A DNA stretch of 11,329 nucleotides from Coemansia sp. RSA 922 (Eukaryota > Kickxellomycota > Kickxellomycetes > Kickxellales > Kickxellaceae), in NCBI GenBank assembly GCA_027577415.1, contig JANBQS010000839.1, positions 1-11,329 of the forward strand. The letters run 5' to 3'. The first letter of the stretch is position 1. Every line of letters begins with the position of its first letter. Below, piece after piece: positions 1 to 8,506 of this stretch. The translations under genes and the position numbers were made by a program. The notes under the pieces were generated by a model. The model made no database searches. It had not been told where the DNA came from and saw nothing but the letters and a program-made list of their open reading frames with translations.

Positions 1-766
1 AACCACCACGCCAGCGTGGCCAACATGCGCTCTACCTCGTCGTCAGACTCGGGAATACTATAAATAAATAAATAAAATTAGCAAGTGGCTGTTGATTGAT
101 GATGCCCGTGTGACATATTACCAGCAGTAGAATTGAATGAGTGGTGGATGTGCACGTGAACTTACGCTACAAAGAAATCGGGCCTGTCCATGTAGTTCCA
201 GTACTCGAGGTTAGGAATAGGATCCAGGAGCTGCGCGGGCAGCGACAGACGCCTACACGAGCCATTCAAGAATACACAGTAATCGAAAAAGGAATGGTTA
301 GCAGGACATAACATAGCATGAGACATGGCGCCGCCTCATGTGGCAATCAGGCTTTTTTTGCAGATCGTTGGCATCTGGGCTGTATCAGCAGCCAAGGGCA
401 AGGCACACATGCACCATTACAGTAAATTGCTGGGTTAAACCTAGCAGGCCTTTCAATATGCGCACGGAATGCAAGTTCGATGCAAGGCACTGCTCCCCCA
501 TTTTTCTGGACATATCAAACACGCAGCAGAACACCTTCCCTATCCACACTCGCACGCATGGTATGACAAAGTATCCCATCCACTTACAGGCTAATTACAT
601 CGGCGACACCGACAAGCTTGCGTAAGATGCTCAGCATAGCAGAGAACTTGCTCTGGTCGCTGTCGACCTGGACATCTTCAGCGCGACCGACTTCCTCAGT
701 GCTGACCTTTAGGTTCTGCATATCGCGGGTGACAGATGACGAGTTTCTAGGTGTTGTTTCGGCCAT
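1..766 (-). CDS. Oxysterol-binding protein (ORP/Osh family), 5' part, three exons, partial
   Basis: The proposed structure is exon 1 at 766-588, exon 2 at 252-166 and exon 3 from 57 off the left edge. The ATG at 764-766 is the first in frame after an upstream TAG at 800-802. Both junctions have GTAAG donors and AG acceptors, and the phases match exactly. The joined protein reads a polar leader of about 37 residues, then ILRKLVGVADVIS, LSLPAQLLDPIPNLEYWNYM, DRPDFFVAIPES and a run ending MLATLAWW. I recognise this as the start of the oxysterol-binding (ORD) domain of fungal Osh/ORP proteins, which move sterols or phosphoinositides between membranes at contact sites. No PH or ankyrin domain precedes it, so this would be a short-type ORP. 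The family fingerprint (EQVSHHPP) would lie outside the window and cannot be checked. The exon model is well supported. The family call comes from memory of related fungal proteins. Confidence 0.72.
58..165 (-). other. Intron 2 of the ORP gene (108 nt)
   Basis: The donor is GTAAGTTC at 165 and the acceptor is TATAG at 58. A CTAAT branch site lies at 81-77 on the minus strand, about 20 nt before the acceptor, followed by a T/A-rich tract. Splicing joins GC + T into an Ala codon inside the conserved FFVAIPES stretch, so phase and protein agree. Confidence 0.77.
253..587 (-). other. Intron 1 of the ORP gene (335 nt)
   Basis: On the minus strand the intron starts GTAAGTG at 587 and ends TAG at 253. 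A perfect TGCTAAC branch site covers 303-297, with the branch A at 298, 45 nt before the acceptor. Removing the intron restores one Leu codon across the junction (CT + G) and gives continuous ORD-like protein. It is about three times longer than the next intron. Confidence 0.72.
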
Positions 767-824
767 AGAGGTAAGAGAAAAGAAAGATGTGCGTAAAAGC
801 TATACGTTTGTGGAAAATAAAAGT

Positions 825-840
825 GAGAGAGAGAGAGAGA
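825..840. repeat. (GA)8 microsatellite
   Basis: Eight uninterrupted GA units lie about 60 bp upstream of the ORP start codon, inside an AG-rich stretch. On the minus strand this is a CT tract in the expected promoter or 5'-UTR of the ORP gene. Such tracts can exclude nucleosomes or vary in length between strains. Confidence 0.85.
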
Positions 841-910
841 CAAGAAGCAACGTGCTGAACTGACTAGCAAGCAAGGTCGCACAGAGGACAAGCTGGCTAC
901 AAAGACTGCT

Positions 911-959
911 CCAATCCCCTGGGGAAGAGAGTGGTGGCTACCGACGGAGACCTATAAAG
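911..959 (+). promoter_or_regulatory. Possible CCAAT + TATA promoter module
   Basis: CCAAT at 911-915 is followed 37 bp later by TATAAAG at 953-959, a normal order for a plus-strand fungal promoter. If used, transcription would start near 985-1000 and give the PPR-like gene a leader of about 500 nt. The nearer CCAAT at 1475-1479 may act instead. Short motifs like these occur by chance, so this is tentative. Confidence 0.25.
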
Positions 960-1511
960 ACAGAGTGTGGTACGCTGTGTACGCAATATTGGATAATCCC
1001 TCCTTTGCGAACACCAAAGTAGCTAGAAGAGAGAGTAGGACTGAGAAAAAAAATGTAAAGAGCAAATATTAATATGAAAGAACGTGAGGGAAGGGAGGAG
1101 AGAAACCACATCCTGCTGGTGGTGGCTGACATATGTAGCCACTCCCGTGCTGTGACTTGCCCGAAAAAGAGCGCTGTGGTAATTTTCTGCCTGCGCCTCC
1201 CCCTGCCCCTTTTTGGGTCCTTTCCGGACGAAGAGTGCCCAGTCGTGCTTTTGAGCGCCGCGCTGTCTACAGATCTTTGGTGTAAAATTTGACTCCAGAC
1301 GATTGCCCAGAGCTGCAGAACTTCTATTAGCAGCACAAATTTCTGTGCGACATCTGCAGGGGAGTCGATCCTCATTCGCAAGATCAGCTCAAGCGGCTCG
1401 CTTCCTCGGCTCGTTCCTGTGGAGATTTGATAACCCTGTCGTTTTCCTTTGCCACTCTTTGCTCCATTTGAACGGCCAATTTAACTTTTTACTCTTGTTT
1501 GAATTCTCGCT

Positions 1512-4500
1512 ATGGCGTCGCGACTCTTGGTCCTTTTGTCCAGAACAGGGCCGTTGCCAGTACTTCGCGTGCCGACCTTAGCCGCGAGCGCATGGACCGC
1601 CGCATCACACCAGAGACGATCACTACGCCTGTCTGCTTCACGACATTCTGAAGCCAATGACTGGGACCACATTGAGCCGCTGGCTTCGGCTTGTGAAAAA
1701 TATGCAGGGCACTTGGACACTGAAGGTCATGGCAGCGACATTGTGCCTGCGCCTGGATCTGCAGCACTGAACGCGGGTAACATGGCTACGCGTGCAGAGA
1801 CTGATGCTATACTGCTCAACGCGCTTCGGCTAAACCCGCCGTCTACTCCGGGTGCGCTGCTGGAGCGCATAGCTGAGGAGCGTGCAATCGCCAGCAGCAG
1901 CTATTTGAAGGCTATCATAGAATCCATGCTGGTGCACAGCGGCGAGCCTTTGGACACACAGTTGGAAATTGCCTTTAAGCCTCACCTACTCAATGAGGAG
2001 GTGTGTACTCAGCTGATGCTCGCCATTCACCAGTGTAGCTCGCTCAGGATCGACCAGCGTATCGACTCGCGTGTTCTGATTGGGCTGTACAACGTCTCTC
2101 GGACCCGGGGATGGGACATTAGCCCGACCATTTTGGAACACGTAGCCATGTATCTTGCCAACAACAGTCTGAATGGTGTAACACGGGGCATCAGGCATGT
2201 CAGCCATTGGTCTCGTATACACGCTGCAAACGACGGCGCCTCTGTACCTCACTTTTACCACAACATGTCTACGGAATTGGAGACGTTCGAGGTCTCACTT
2301 GGCATGCTCTGGCAACAAGCAAGAGTCGTACTGCCGCCCAAGCATGTGAGGACTCTGGAGTTATACTTGCAAGACGACCCGCTGGATGCAGTCATGGATA
2401 TTGCTCGACTACTCAGTGATAAGCAGTACAAGTCCGATTCCGCCTTTACTACCTGTGTTATGCGAGCGCTCTGTGCGCGTGAGCGCCGGTTGGACGCTGA
2501 GTGGCTGTTCGTGCGCTCCCAGAATAGACTCGATTGGAGGTACCTTGGTGCAAACTGCTCGTTGATGATGTCTCTGTACTACCGCGTTAGAGACTCTAGC
2601 GCTGCCGACGCCGTCTTTGACTACTTCAGGGATATGTGGAGGCAACATTGGAGCACTATCTCTTCCACCATGGTTATGCCAGACGAAACCAGCTTACGTG
2701 CAGAGAACTGGCGCCAGCTACACGAAGAAAATGACGAGCCGCACGAAATGCTCTACGTGGAAGCGCTTCGCAAGCTACGTTGTCGCGCTGCTGCTCCATT
2801 CTACCGTCGTGCATTGGAGCTGGTCAGAACTGCGCGCATCGACGAGGCCATGCAGTTGCTTGACGACTCTCGCCACAAGGAGTTTGTCGCTATTGATTCG
2901 GCCCAACTAAGCGCGCTTGTATCGGCCATGCTAGATAACGGCTTTGTGAACCAGGCGTATGCCATTCATATCGAGTTTCAGCGCAGTCTGAACGCGAATT
3001 CAGAGGAGGCTGTCATTGCCAGCGACATTTTGTTTGGCGAGACAACGAGTAGTGTGACACTGACATACCTCGTAACAGAGCTCGGCAAGCTCAATGACTG
3101 GGACCGCATTTGGCGCGCTATTGGGGATTACTCTAGTCCTCGGTGTATATATCCGCACGTCGACTCGGTCAGAGTGCTACTGGAGCGCGCATTGGCCACT
3201 GGTAACGCCTATCACGCTGTCAAGTGCGTCCAGTTGATTCGGCACATTGGGATCTGCGATAAGCAGACCGTGCTGGATACGCCAGATAACTGGATTGAAC
3301 ACACGCTGGCCGGTGCGCTAAACCTCGGCGCTAGTCCGGATTCCAGTCAATCGCACCCGTTTGTTGATGTCGCTGCTTCTCTTTTGTTTACGGAAGTGAG
3401 TGTCAGCGATCATGTCTACGCCAAGTGGAACGCTGCTGTCGTCAGCCAGGCGCTGACCGTGCTAACGTGTTCGTTCGATGTAGACCCAACTGATGTTCAC
3501 TCAAAGCTGTACCGCTTTATCAGTCAGCACGGCCTTACCAAGTCGCCCGACATGTGTTTGGTTCTGCAATCTGCGGCTGTCGAGGTGTTGGATAGCATTC
3601 CCCAATCACTCACTGCCATTCCTAGCACGAGCAGCGACGATGTATCGCGCGGATGGGCGGGCTATCTTCCAAGTGGCGATGTCGGTAGTAATAGCCTCAA
3701 GATCGTCTCTGCAGAAAAGGGCGTCGACTTTAGCCCGAGTAGCGCCTTCTGGGAATGCACGATCCGGGCCTTTGCCTGTCCAAATAGCGCCTTGGATACT
3801 CGAACGGCTGCTCGCTACTTGCTGCTAACGCTCAAGCTGGCTTACATTGGCGAAGTAAAGGTCAGTCCTTTCGCTATTGCCGCAGCCAACGCCATACTAC
3901 GGGTGAGCAATAGCCCAATCGTCGATATGTACACGGGAGACTTGCAAAAGCAGCAACAGACGAGGCAGCAGACTGAGACGCCGAAGCAAGCCTTACTCAA
4001 CTCTACGGCGTCGCCAAAGCTGAACACCAACCCAATTATGATCCAGCTATCCAAAGAGCGGCCACTGGGGGGCGACAAGCTGGCCACAAATCCGCCGATA
4101 CCGGTTCAAATCACGTCGTCGCTGGACGATAAGCTGCGCTGGTACAACCACTGCCGCCAATCTTGTACGATCCCAAAGCTCGCGCCGCTCGTCTTGCTTG
4201 TCAAAGAGCTGATTCTCAAAGATAAGCGTCTGCTCTGGGAGCACATCGTCGACAAGGACATGCCTTTGTATCTGGCTGTATTGGAGTCGCTTGGCCAAAC
4301 TGGCCAAGTTTTGAAGCGCCAGTATGCGCTGAAAGTCTGGTCTGCTGTCGTCTATCGGTACGCTAGACTCCAAAAGCTCGAGGAGGCTGTCGAGTACCAC
4401 CGTCGCATCGTAGATGCTGGTGCTTATCCCAATTCGTCTGCCAATGCTGAAATGCTCGCGGCTCTCGTATCGTCTGACAGTGCGCCGCTTCCTGCTCTTC

Positions 4501-5549
4501 CGTTGGGCTTTAATGGTCGACCAAAGATGATATACGGAATGCATCCTTCCTTTCCGCCGCGCGCCGAGTCGCCTACGGATCAGTTTCTGGCTACCACTGA
4601 CGACGCCCAGCGTGCCGACCTTGTCGCCGGCATTGGCATGAATATGCTGTTCACCATGTTGCATCGCAAAATGTGGCCGTCGGTTTATTTTTACGCTGTA
4701 CTATTAAAGGCCTTGGGCAAGGCGCGGCGAGTAAAGATGCTGCGGCATGTCTTTGAGTTTGTGATTCCCGAGGTGCTGCGCGCCTTGCCACTCGGGTTGC
4801 GCACCAGGCCGAACCTGGTCTTGCTGCCTGATGTGTGGACGGTAGCTATATTGGAGGCTGTCAGATGCGGCCATCTGGAGCTCGCTAATCTTTGGTTTAC
4901 CGAGTATCGGATGAGCGCTATGCCGTTGTTCCGCGAGGAAGGGTCGCCGTACTCTCGTGTTATCTGCCAGAACTTGCCGCCCTATGTCCGTCTACTGCGT
5001 CTAAGCTCGCCTTACTATCTGATTCCTCAGCTTGGTCGGCCATCGCTCGAGCCTGGCGTTCCTCCGAATCCCTGGTATGACTTGGAGCAAGTCGAGATGC
5101 AACTGGAGATGGATCGGCTGCGCGCTATAGACAAACTCCCGCTGCCGTACTATGAGGCAGCAAAAATGCTAAACATCTACACGACGGTCGCTGAGCACAA
5201 CAACATGCAAGCGGCTGAGGGTCTTGCTGCGGAAATTTTGGCGCTTAACAGTGATACGAGAATCCCGTTGCGTAGTCGACCAAAGGGCAGCCTCGACTTG
5301 GCTTACTGTTGGAAGCTCATGGTCAGCGGGTACATTTATTTGCAAAAGCAGCAGCAAAGGATGCCAAAGGTCGATGAGACGGCTGTGGCAAAGACCAAGG
5401 AGCGGCTGGCGCACTGGTTTAAAATGTGGAATACGGTCGCGAGTCAACACAAGATCGTTCCAGGTGACAACCGCCATTCTATCGCCATGCTAACGCCAGA
5501 GCAAGTCGACTTTGTGCGAGCGTCTACAGGCAAGCGTCGTGGCAAGTAG
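1512..5549 (+). CDS. Large mitochondrial PPR-like helical-repeat protein (1345 aa)
   Basis: The frame is intronless. An in-frame TGA at 1500-1502 makes this ATG the first possible start. Residues 1-46 carry seven Arg and no acidic residue (first Glu at 47), a strong mitochondrial presequence. The rest is helical, with pentatricopeptide-like stretches near residues 313-370 (ALCARERRLDAEWLFVRS), 430-490 (ALELVRTARIDEAMQLLDD), 940-975 (YRYARLQKLEEAVEYHRRIV, then DAGAYPN, the clearest match to the 35-residue PPR pattern) and 1060-1135. A Gln/Thr/Pro-rich linker lies around 811-845 and the tail is basic (GKRRGK). PPR proteins bind organelle RNA and act in its stability, processing or translation; fungal examples include Pet309 and Cbp1-type proteins. 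I infer a role in mitochondrial gene expression. I cannot name an orthologue. It faces the GH36 gene 3' to 3'. Confidence 0.85.
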   Translation: MASRLLVLLSRTGPLPVLRVPTLAASAWTAASHQRRSLRLSASRHSEANDWDHIEPLASACEKYAGHLDTEGHGSDIVPAPGSAALNAGNMATRAETDAILLNALRLNPPSTPGALLERIAEERAIASSSYLKAIIESMLVHSGEPLDTQLEIAFKPHLLNEEVCTQLMLAIHQCSSLRIDQRIDSRVLIGLYNVSRTRGWDISPTILEHVAMYLANNSLNGVTRGIRHVSHWSRIHAANDGASVPHFYHNMSTELETFEVSLGMLWQQARVVLPPKHVRTLELYLQDDPLDAVMDIARLLSDKQYKSDSAFTTCVMRALCARERRLDAEWLFVRSQNRLDWRYLGANCSLMMSLYYRVRDSSAADAVFDYFRDMWRQHWSTISSTMVMPDETSLRAENWRQLHEENDEPHEMLYVEALRKLRCRAAAPFYRRALELVRTARIDEAMQLLDDSRHKEFVAIDSAQLSALVSAMLDNGFVNQAYAIHIEFQRSLNANSEEAVIASDILFGETTSSVTLTYLVTELGKLNDWDRIWRAIGDYSSPRCIYPHVDSVRVLLERALATGNAYHAVKCVQLIRHIGICDKQTVLDTPDNWIEHTLAGALNLGASPDSSQSHPFVDVAASLLFTEVSVSDHVYAKWNAAVVSQALTVLTCSFDVDPTDVHSKLYRFISQHGLTKSPDMCLVLQSAAVEVLDSIPQSLTAIPSTSSDDVSRGWAGYLPSGDVGSNSLKIVSAEKGVDFSPSSAFWECTIRAFACPNSALDTRTAARYLLLTLKLAYIGEVKVSPFAIAAANAILRVSNSPIVDMYTGDLQKQQQTRQQTETPKQALLNSTASPKLNTNPIMIQLSKERPLGGDKLATNPPIPVQITSSLDDKLRWYNHCRQSCTIPKLAPLVLLVKELILKDKRLLWEHIVDKDMPLYLAVLESLGQTGQVLKRQYALKVWSAVVYRYARLQKLEEAVEYHRRIVDAGAYPNSSANAEMLAALVSSDSAPLPALPLGFNGRPKMIYGMHPSFPPRAESPTDQFLATTDDAQRADLVAGIGMNMLFTMLHRKMWPSVYFYAVLLKALGKARRVKMLRHVFEFVIPEVLRALPLGLRTRPNLVLLPDVWTVAILEAVRCGHLELANLWFTEYRMSAMPLFREEGSPYSRVICQNLPPYVRLLRLSSPYYLIPQLGRPSLEPGVPPNPWYDLEQVEMQLEMDRLRAIDKLPLPYYEAAKMLNIYTTVAEHNNMQAAEGLAAEILALNSDTRIPLRSRPKGSLDLAYCWKLMVSGYIYLQKQQQRMPKVDETAVAKTKERLAHWFKMWNTVASQHKIVPGDNRHSIAMLTPEQVDFVRASTGKRRGK

Positions 5550-5617
5550 AATTTTTTTTTTTGTACAATTTCTCCCCTCATTTTTTTTTACTTGAACAAA
5601 ACCACAAGATATATGTG
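5550..5617. terminator. Shared 3' region of two convergent genes
   Basis: Only 68 bp separate the two stop codons. On the plus strand the gap has T11 (5552-5562) and T9 (5581-5589). A perfect 8-bp palindrome, TTGTACAA (5561-5568), gives UGUA on both transcripts, and ATATAT lies at the minus-gene side. These resemble fungal cleavage and polyadenylation signals. The two 3' UTRs almost certainly overlap or reach into the opposing coding region. Confidence 0.5.
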
Positions 5618-8290
5618 CTAGGCAGACAAAATTATTGTTACGCAGATAGCGGTCGAGTTGCTTGGAGGAGGCTTGAACATAACCCTCAGTATTTCAGTGT
5701 CGCTTAGGTACTCCCACTCGTCGATCTCGCATCCTTGCACACGCACGCTCTGGACGGATACCGGCAAAGAATGAGCTTCAGGCGTCGACTCGCAGGCTTG
5801 TAATGCAAAGCTAACGCCATTGCAGCCACTCGCAAGGCGTACTCGAAGAATCCACTGACGTGGGTTGCCTAGGGGAGACCCAGATCGAGGCGCAGGTGTG
5901 CCCGGTGCTATGTTTTGCACGACGCCAAAGACGTTGCGCTCCACTACGCCAATTCCGGCATAGCGGCTGGTGTCTCCAATGCATATGGCGTAAAGATATG
6001 CACTTCGATCTGTGGACCGAAACATGACCATTCTGGCGACAGTAAGCACGTCGCATGCCAGGGGCTGGAGCGCCAATGTGTATATGTCGCCTAATGTTTG
6101 GCAAATACATACTCTGTCTGTCGACTGCTGGTGTATGGCGTAGCGATTACTTCCCGTGGAATCTGAGGTAGTGATTATTTGCGAAACGAGCACTGGTGCG
6201 ACAACCAGCTCGTGGAAGACGTTGTAAACGGAGATTATAACCGCGCTCTCATCAGCAAGGGTGGTTGATCCGATAAGAAAGCCTGCTGTTGCTGTCATAT
6301 CGGCGAACAGACAGCTGCTGCTTATTAGTGGTGGCGAAGGTAACGGCGTACGGCATGTATGTCCGAGCACAGAGGCCAAGTCTTGGTGGGAATAGTTCGT
6401 GGCAGGCCCTGTAATGTAAAGAGGACCGCCGCTGAGCGTTCGAGCGGCAGCGTGGATATGGCTCTCTGGCTTGCCTGGCTGAAACATATCCCAGTCAACG
6501 GCAAATCGCGACTGTAGTTGGCGACTCCACAGGGCGTTGGCCATGTTGCAATATATGTGCCAGCCATGCGATTCTGGCTCGTCGGGGAAATAGTCGTCTG
6601 AATTGCGTAGTATCTCGCGCTGCTGAGCTGCTGTTACTGAGTCGAGATGCTGGAGTGTGCGCAGAATTAGGTGTGGGGTCTGAGCCATACAGTATACCAC
6701 ACTCCCGGGGCCAAAGTATTTAAGCGCAGCACTTTCCATGGCATCGCAATACGCGTTATACATAGAGTAAATGTCAGAGCCATCGAGCTCCAATGTCTCG
6801 AACGCTGCCTGGTAGTCGACCTTGACGAATGTGACGCCCTGGTTATGAAGCCACTGGTAAAACTCGTCGTAGAAGGCGGCAATACATGTTTTTGAAATCA
6901 GCCAAACTTCTGACGCTGTTTTGACTGCTGGACACCATTTGCGTTGGTACTTTTCTAGCTCGTAGCGCTGAGCCAACGGACCTGAGTGGTCGATACCGCC
7001 CCAGTATCCCCAAAGAGCATGCCATACGCCTACTCGAGTTACTCCCAATTCTGCTAGTGACTGGACTGTTTGCTTTAGCTGGTCGGGAAATTTATCCTTG
7101 TTGGCGAATATCTCTGATAACTGGCCCTGGCTATTGTCCTGCGTCGTTGTCTGCCACCCGTCGTCGATTACTACCCACTCTGGTCCTGGCTGGTTGGCGG
7201 CACGTCCTATGCGGCATATCTCTGATAGCACTGACACTACCCCATCGTGTGATACTTGCTGGTAGAACGTGTTCCAAGTGCAGTATCCCATGCTACCAGA
7301 CAGAGACGTGGTATGTGTTGGCTGGCAGTGAGCGTTGAGCTCGTCGATGCTAATATGTGGGAGTGTTTGCTGTATGCGCTCGAACAAGTCGTGGATGGCG
7401 TCGTGTGGGTGTCGGCTAACACTGGCTGCTACGCGGATAGAAGATGGCGCCGAGTCTAGAGCGGGACTAGCTCGCAAGTACAGGGTGTTGCTTGGACCAG
7501 TGCGAAACACAACTGTGTGCTTGGTGGGCGCATCCTTGGCAAATGGCATCAAGGCGGCATAGGCACCGGAACTGAGCTCGACGAGTACTAGGACTACGTC
7601 TAGTCCGGCGGCGACCGATGCATCTGTGCCGGCTCGCGGGATAATCCAGAATGGATCCTTCCTGGCAAACGCCAACACCCCGTCGATGGTTCCCAGCTGG
7701 CCAAAAAAGTCTGCACCGCTTGCTGCATTATCAAACTCGCAGTGCTTGAACATACAAGATGCGCCAGTAGACGAGACCTGCCACGAATCGGCGATGGTCG
7801 TGGCTGGCGGTGGCAGAGTATCAGAACAGGCCGGACGCAGCAATGATCGAAGCTGTTGACGCCAGTAGCTTGCTGGGGCTTTATCGGCGATTCGCGGACG
7901 TAGTGCCATGCGGGCATTGTGGCCTGTTGAGCTTGCCCAGCTCCATTCTTCTTGTGTGTTGATACTTTTCCAGCGTACCGTAAACTCGAAGCACTTAGCC
8001 ACCGCCACTGATGCTGGTAGATCTAGATGGAACTGCTCAATACGATAGCCCTCGCCTAGCTGTGCCACATCCAAAAACGATAGCTCCAATTCGCTAGTAG
8101 AACCAATGACGGTGGTCCGGATCAGTGGCGTGCCTTGCCACTGGCTACCGCTCATATCTGACCATATCTCGACGTCACTCACTGAGGGGGTTTCTGAGCT
8201 GCTGTGGACAAAATGGACTCGAAACGCGATGACTGGCTCATATACGCATGTTAGCTTGCCTAGTGGCGGATAAATGTGGAGCTTGGTCAT
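5618..8290 (-). CDS. GH36 raffinose synthase/Sip1-like alpha-galactosidase family enzyme (890 aa)
   Basis: The first in-frame ATG after a TAA at 8312-8314 opens an 890-residue frame, a normal length for this family. No signal peptide is seen, so it is probably cytosolic. An N-terminal beta-rich region (about 1-320) precedes a TIM barrel with family marks: GYCTWN (335-340), VVIDDGWQ (373-380), VWHALWGYWGGI (422-433), KVDYQ with probable nucleophile Asp492, RNSDDYFP with probable acid/base Asp565, and SGGPLYITG (620-628). The C-terminal part (about 690-890) is a beta-rich domain. Plant members make raffinose or stachyose from galactinol, or act as alkaline alpha-galactosidases. Fungi are not known to make raffinose, so hydrolysis or transfer of alpha-galactosides is more likely, but the substrate is unknown. 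Both catalytic Asp are present, so it should be active. Confidence 0.92.
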   Translation of the reverse strand: MTKLHIYPPLGKLTCVYEPVIAFRVHFVHSSSETPSVSDVEIWSDMSGSQWQGTPLIRTTVIGSTSELELSFLDVAQLGEGYRIEQFHLDLPASVAVAKCFEFTVRWKSINTQEEWSWASSTGHNARMALRPRIADKAPASYWRQQLRSLLRPACSDTLPPPATTIADSWQVSSTGASCMFKHCEFDNAASGADFFGQLGTIDGVLAFARKDPFWIIPRAGTDASVAAGLDVVLVLVELSSGAYAALMPFAKDAPTKHTVVFRTGPSNTLYLRASPALDSAPSSIRVAASVSRHPHDAIHDLFERIQQTLPHISIDELNAHCQPTHTTSLSGSMGYCTWNTFYQQVSHDGVVSVLSEICRIGRAANQPGPEWVVIDDGWQTTTQDNSQGQLSEIFANKDKFPDQLKQTVQSLAELGVTRVGVWHALWGYWGGIDHSGPLAQRYELEKYQRKWCPAVKTASEVWLISKTCIAAFYDEFYQWLHNQGVTFVKVDYQAAFETLELDGSDIYSMYNAYCDAMESAALKYFGPGSVVYCMAQTPHLILRTLQHLDSVTAAQQREILRNSDDYFPDEPESHGWHIYCNMANALWSRQLQSRFAVDWDMFQPGKPESHIHAAARTLSGGPLYITGPATNYSHQDLASVLGHTCRTPLPSPPLISSSCLFADMTATAGFLIGSTTLADESAVIISVYNVFHELVVAPVLVSQIITTSDSTGSNRYAIHQQSTDRVCICQTLGDIYTLALQPLACDVLTVARMVMFRSTDRSAYLYAICIGDTSRYAGIGVVERNVFGVVQNIAPGTPAPRSGSPLGNPRQWILRVRLASGCNGVSFALQACESTPEAHSLPVSVQSVRVQGCEIDEWEYLSDTEILRVMFKPPPSNSTAICVTIILSA

Positions 8291-8506
8291 AATGTGAAGG
8301 GATAGGTGATGTTACAGACCGGGGGTTATATTGATACATGAGTAAAAATAGAAAAAGACGTTCTAAGAAAGGACAGAGAGCAAGCTCATTGATAGAGGGG
8401 TGTGCACAACAGTCAGGCTGCATGAATGCAATGTCGACTGAGACAAAAAGAGATATCTATAGAGGGTGCAACAGTTTTGCTGCACAAATGTCTAGAACTG
8501 TTTGTC
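8291..8506. other. Short spacer: GH36 promoter and 3' end of the upstream minus-strand ORF
   Basis: These 216 bp must hold the GH36 promoter and the end of the preceding minus-strand ORF. A minus-strand TATAA (8330-8326) lies about 36 bp before the GH36 ATG. It is close for a TATA box, which implies a very short leader. Near the other end are overlapping inverted repeats (8466-8502). No further gene is seen. Confidence 0.45.
8470..8502 (-). terminator. Inverted repeat just after the 172-aa ORF stop
   Basis: AACAGTT (8470-8476) and AACTGTT (8496-8502) are perfect 7-base arms with a 19-base loop, starting 5 bases beyond the stop at 8507-8509. A competing hairpin with arms GTGCA (8466-8470) and TGCAC (8481-8485) overlaps it. 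In RNA this could form a 3'-UTR stem. Fungal termination does not need such a stem, and arms this short can occur by chance. Confidence 0.22.

Larger units (their letters stand above)
767..1511. other. Divergent intergenic region between the ORP and PPR-like genes
   Basis: These 745 bp separate two divergently transcribed genes and so should contain both promoters. Visible elements are a GA microsatellite (825-840), a CCAAT (911-915) followed by TATAAAG (953-959) on the plus strand, an A/T-rich stretch (1046-1080), a C-rich patch near 1190-1225, and a second plus-strand CCAAT at 1475-1479. Open frames here (for example minus 938-1381) are rich in Ser, Phe and Leu and resemble no family I know. 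I see no tRNA or other RNA gene. Confidence 0.6.

Noticed and set aside
465..490. A GTTCGATGC sequence resembling a tRNA B box
   Set aside because: The flanking bases cannot form a T-arm stem, and no acceptor stem or A box is found nearby. It lies inside intron 1 of the ORP gene.
338..625. A 95-codon plus-strand frame near the left edge
   Set aside because: It lies mostly in intron 1 and exon 1 of the minus-strand ORP gene, and its product is not protein-like.
938..1381. A 147-codon minus-strand frame in the first intergenic region
   Set aside because: Its composition is dominated by Ser, Phe, Leu and Arg with no domain-like pattern, and it would sit in the expected promoter region of two genes.
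4047..4664. A 205-codon minus-strand frame inside the PPR-like gene
   Set aside because: The plus frame is continuous for 1345 codons with a targeting signal and repeats. The antisense product is Arg-rich without recognisable motifs, so it looks like a shadow.
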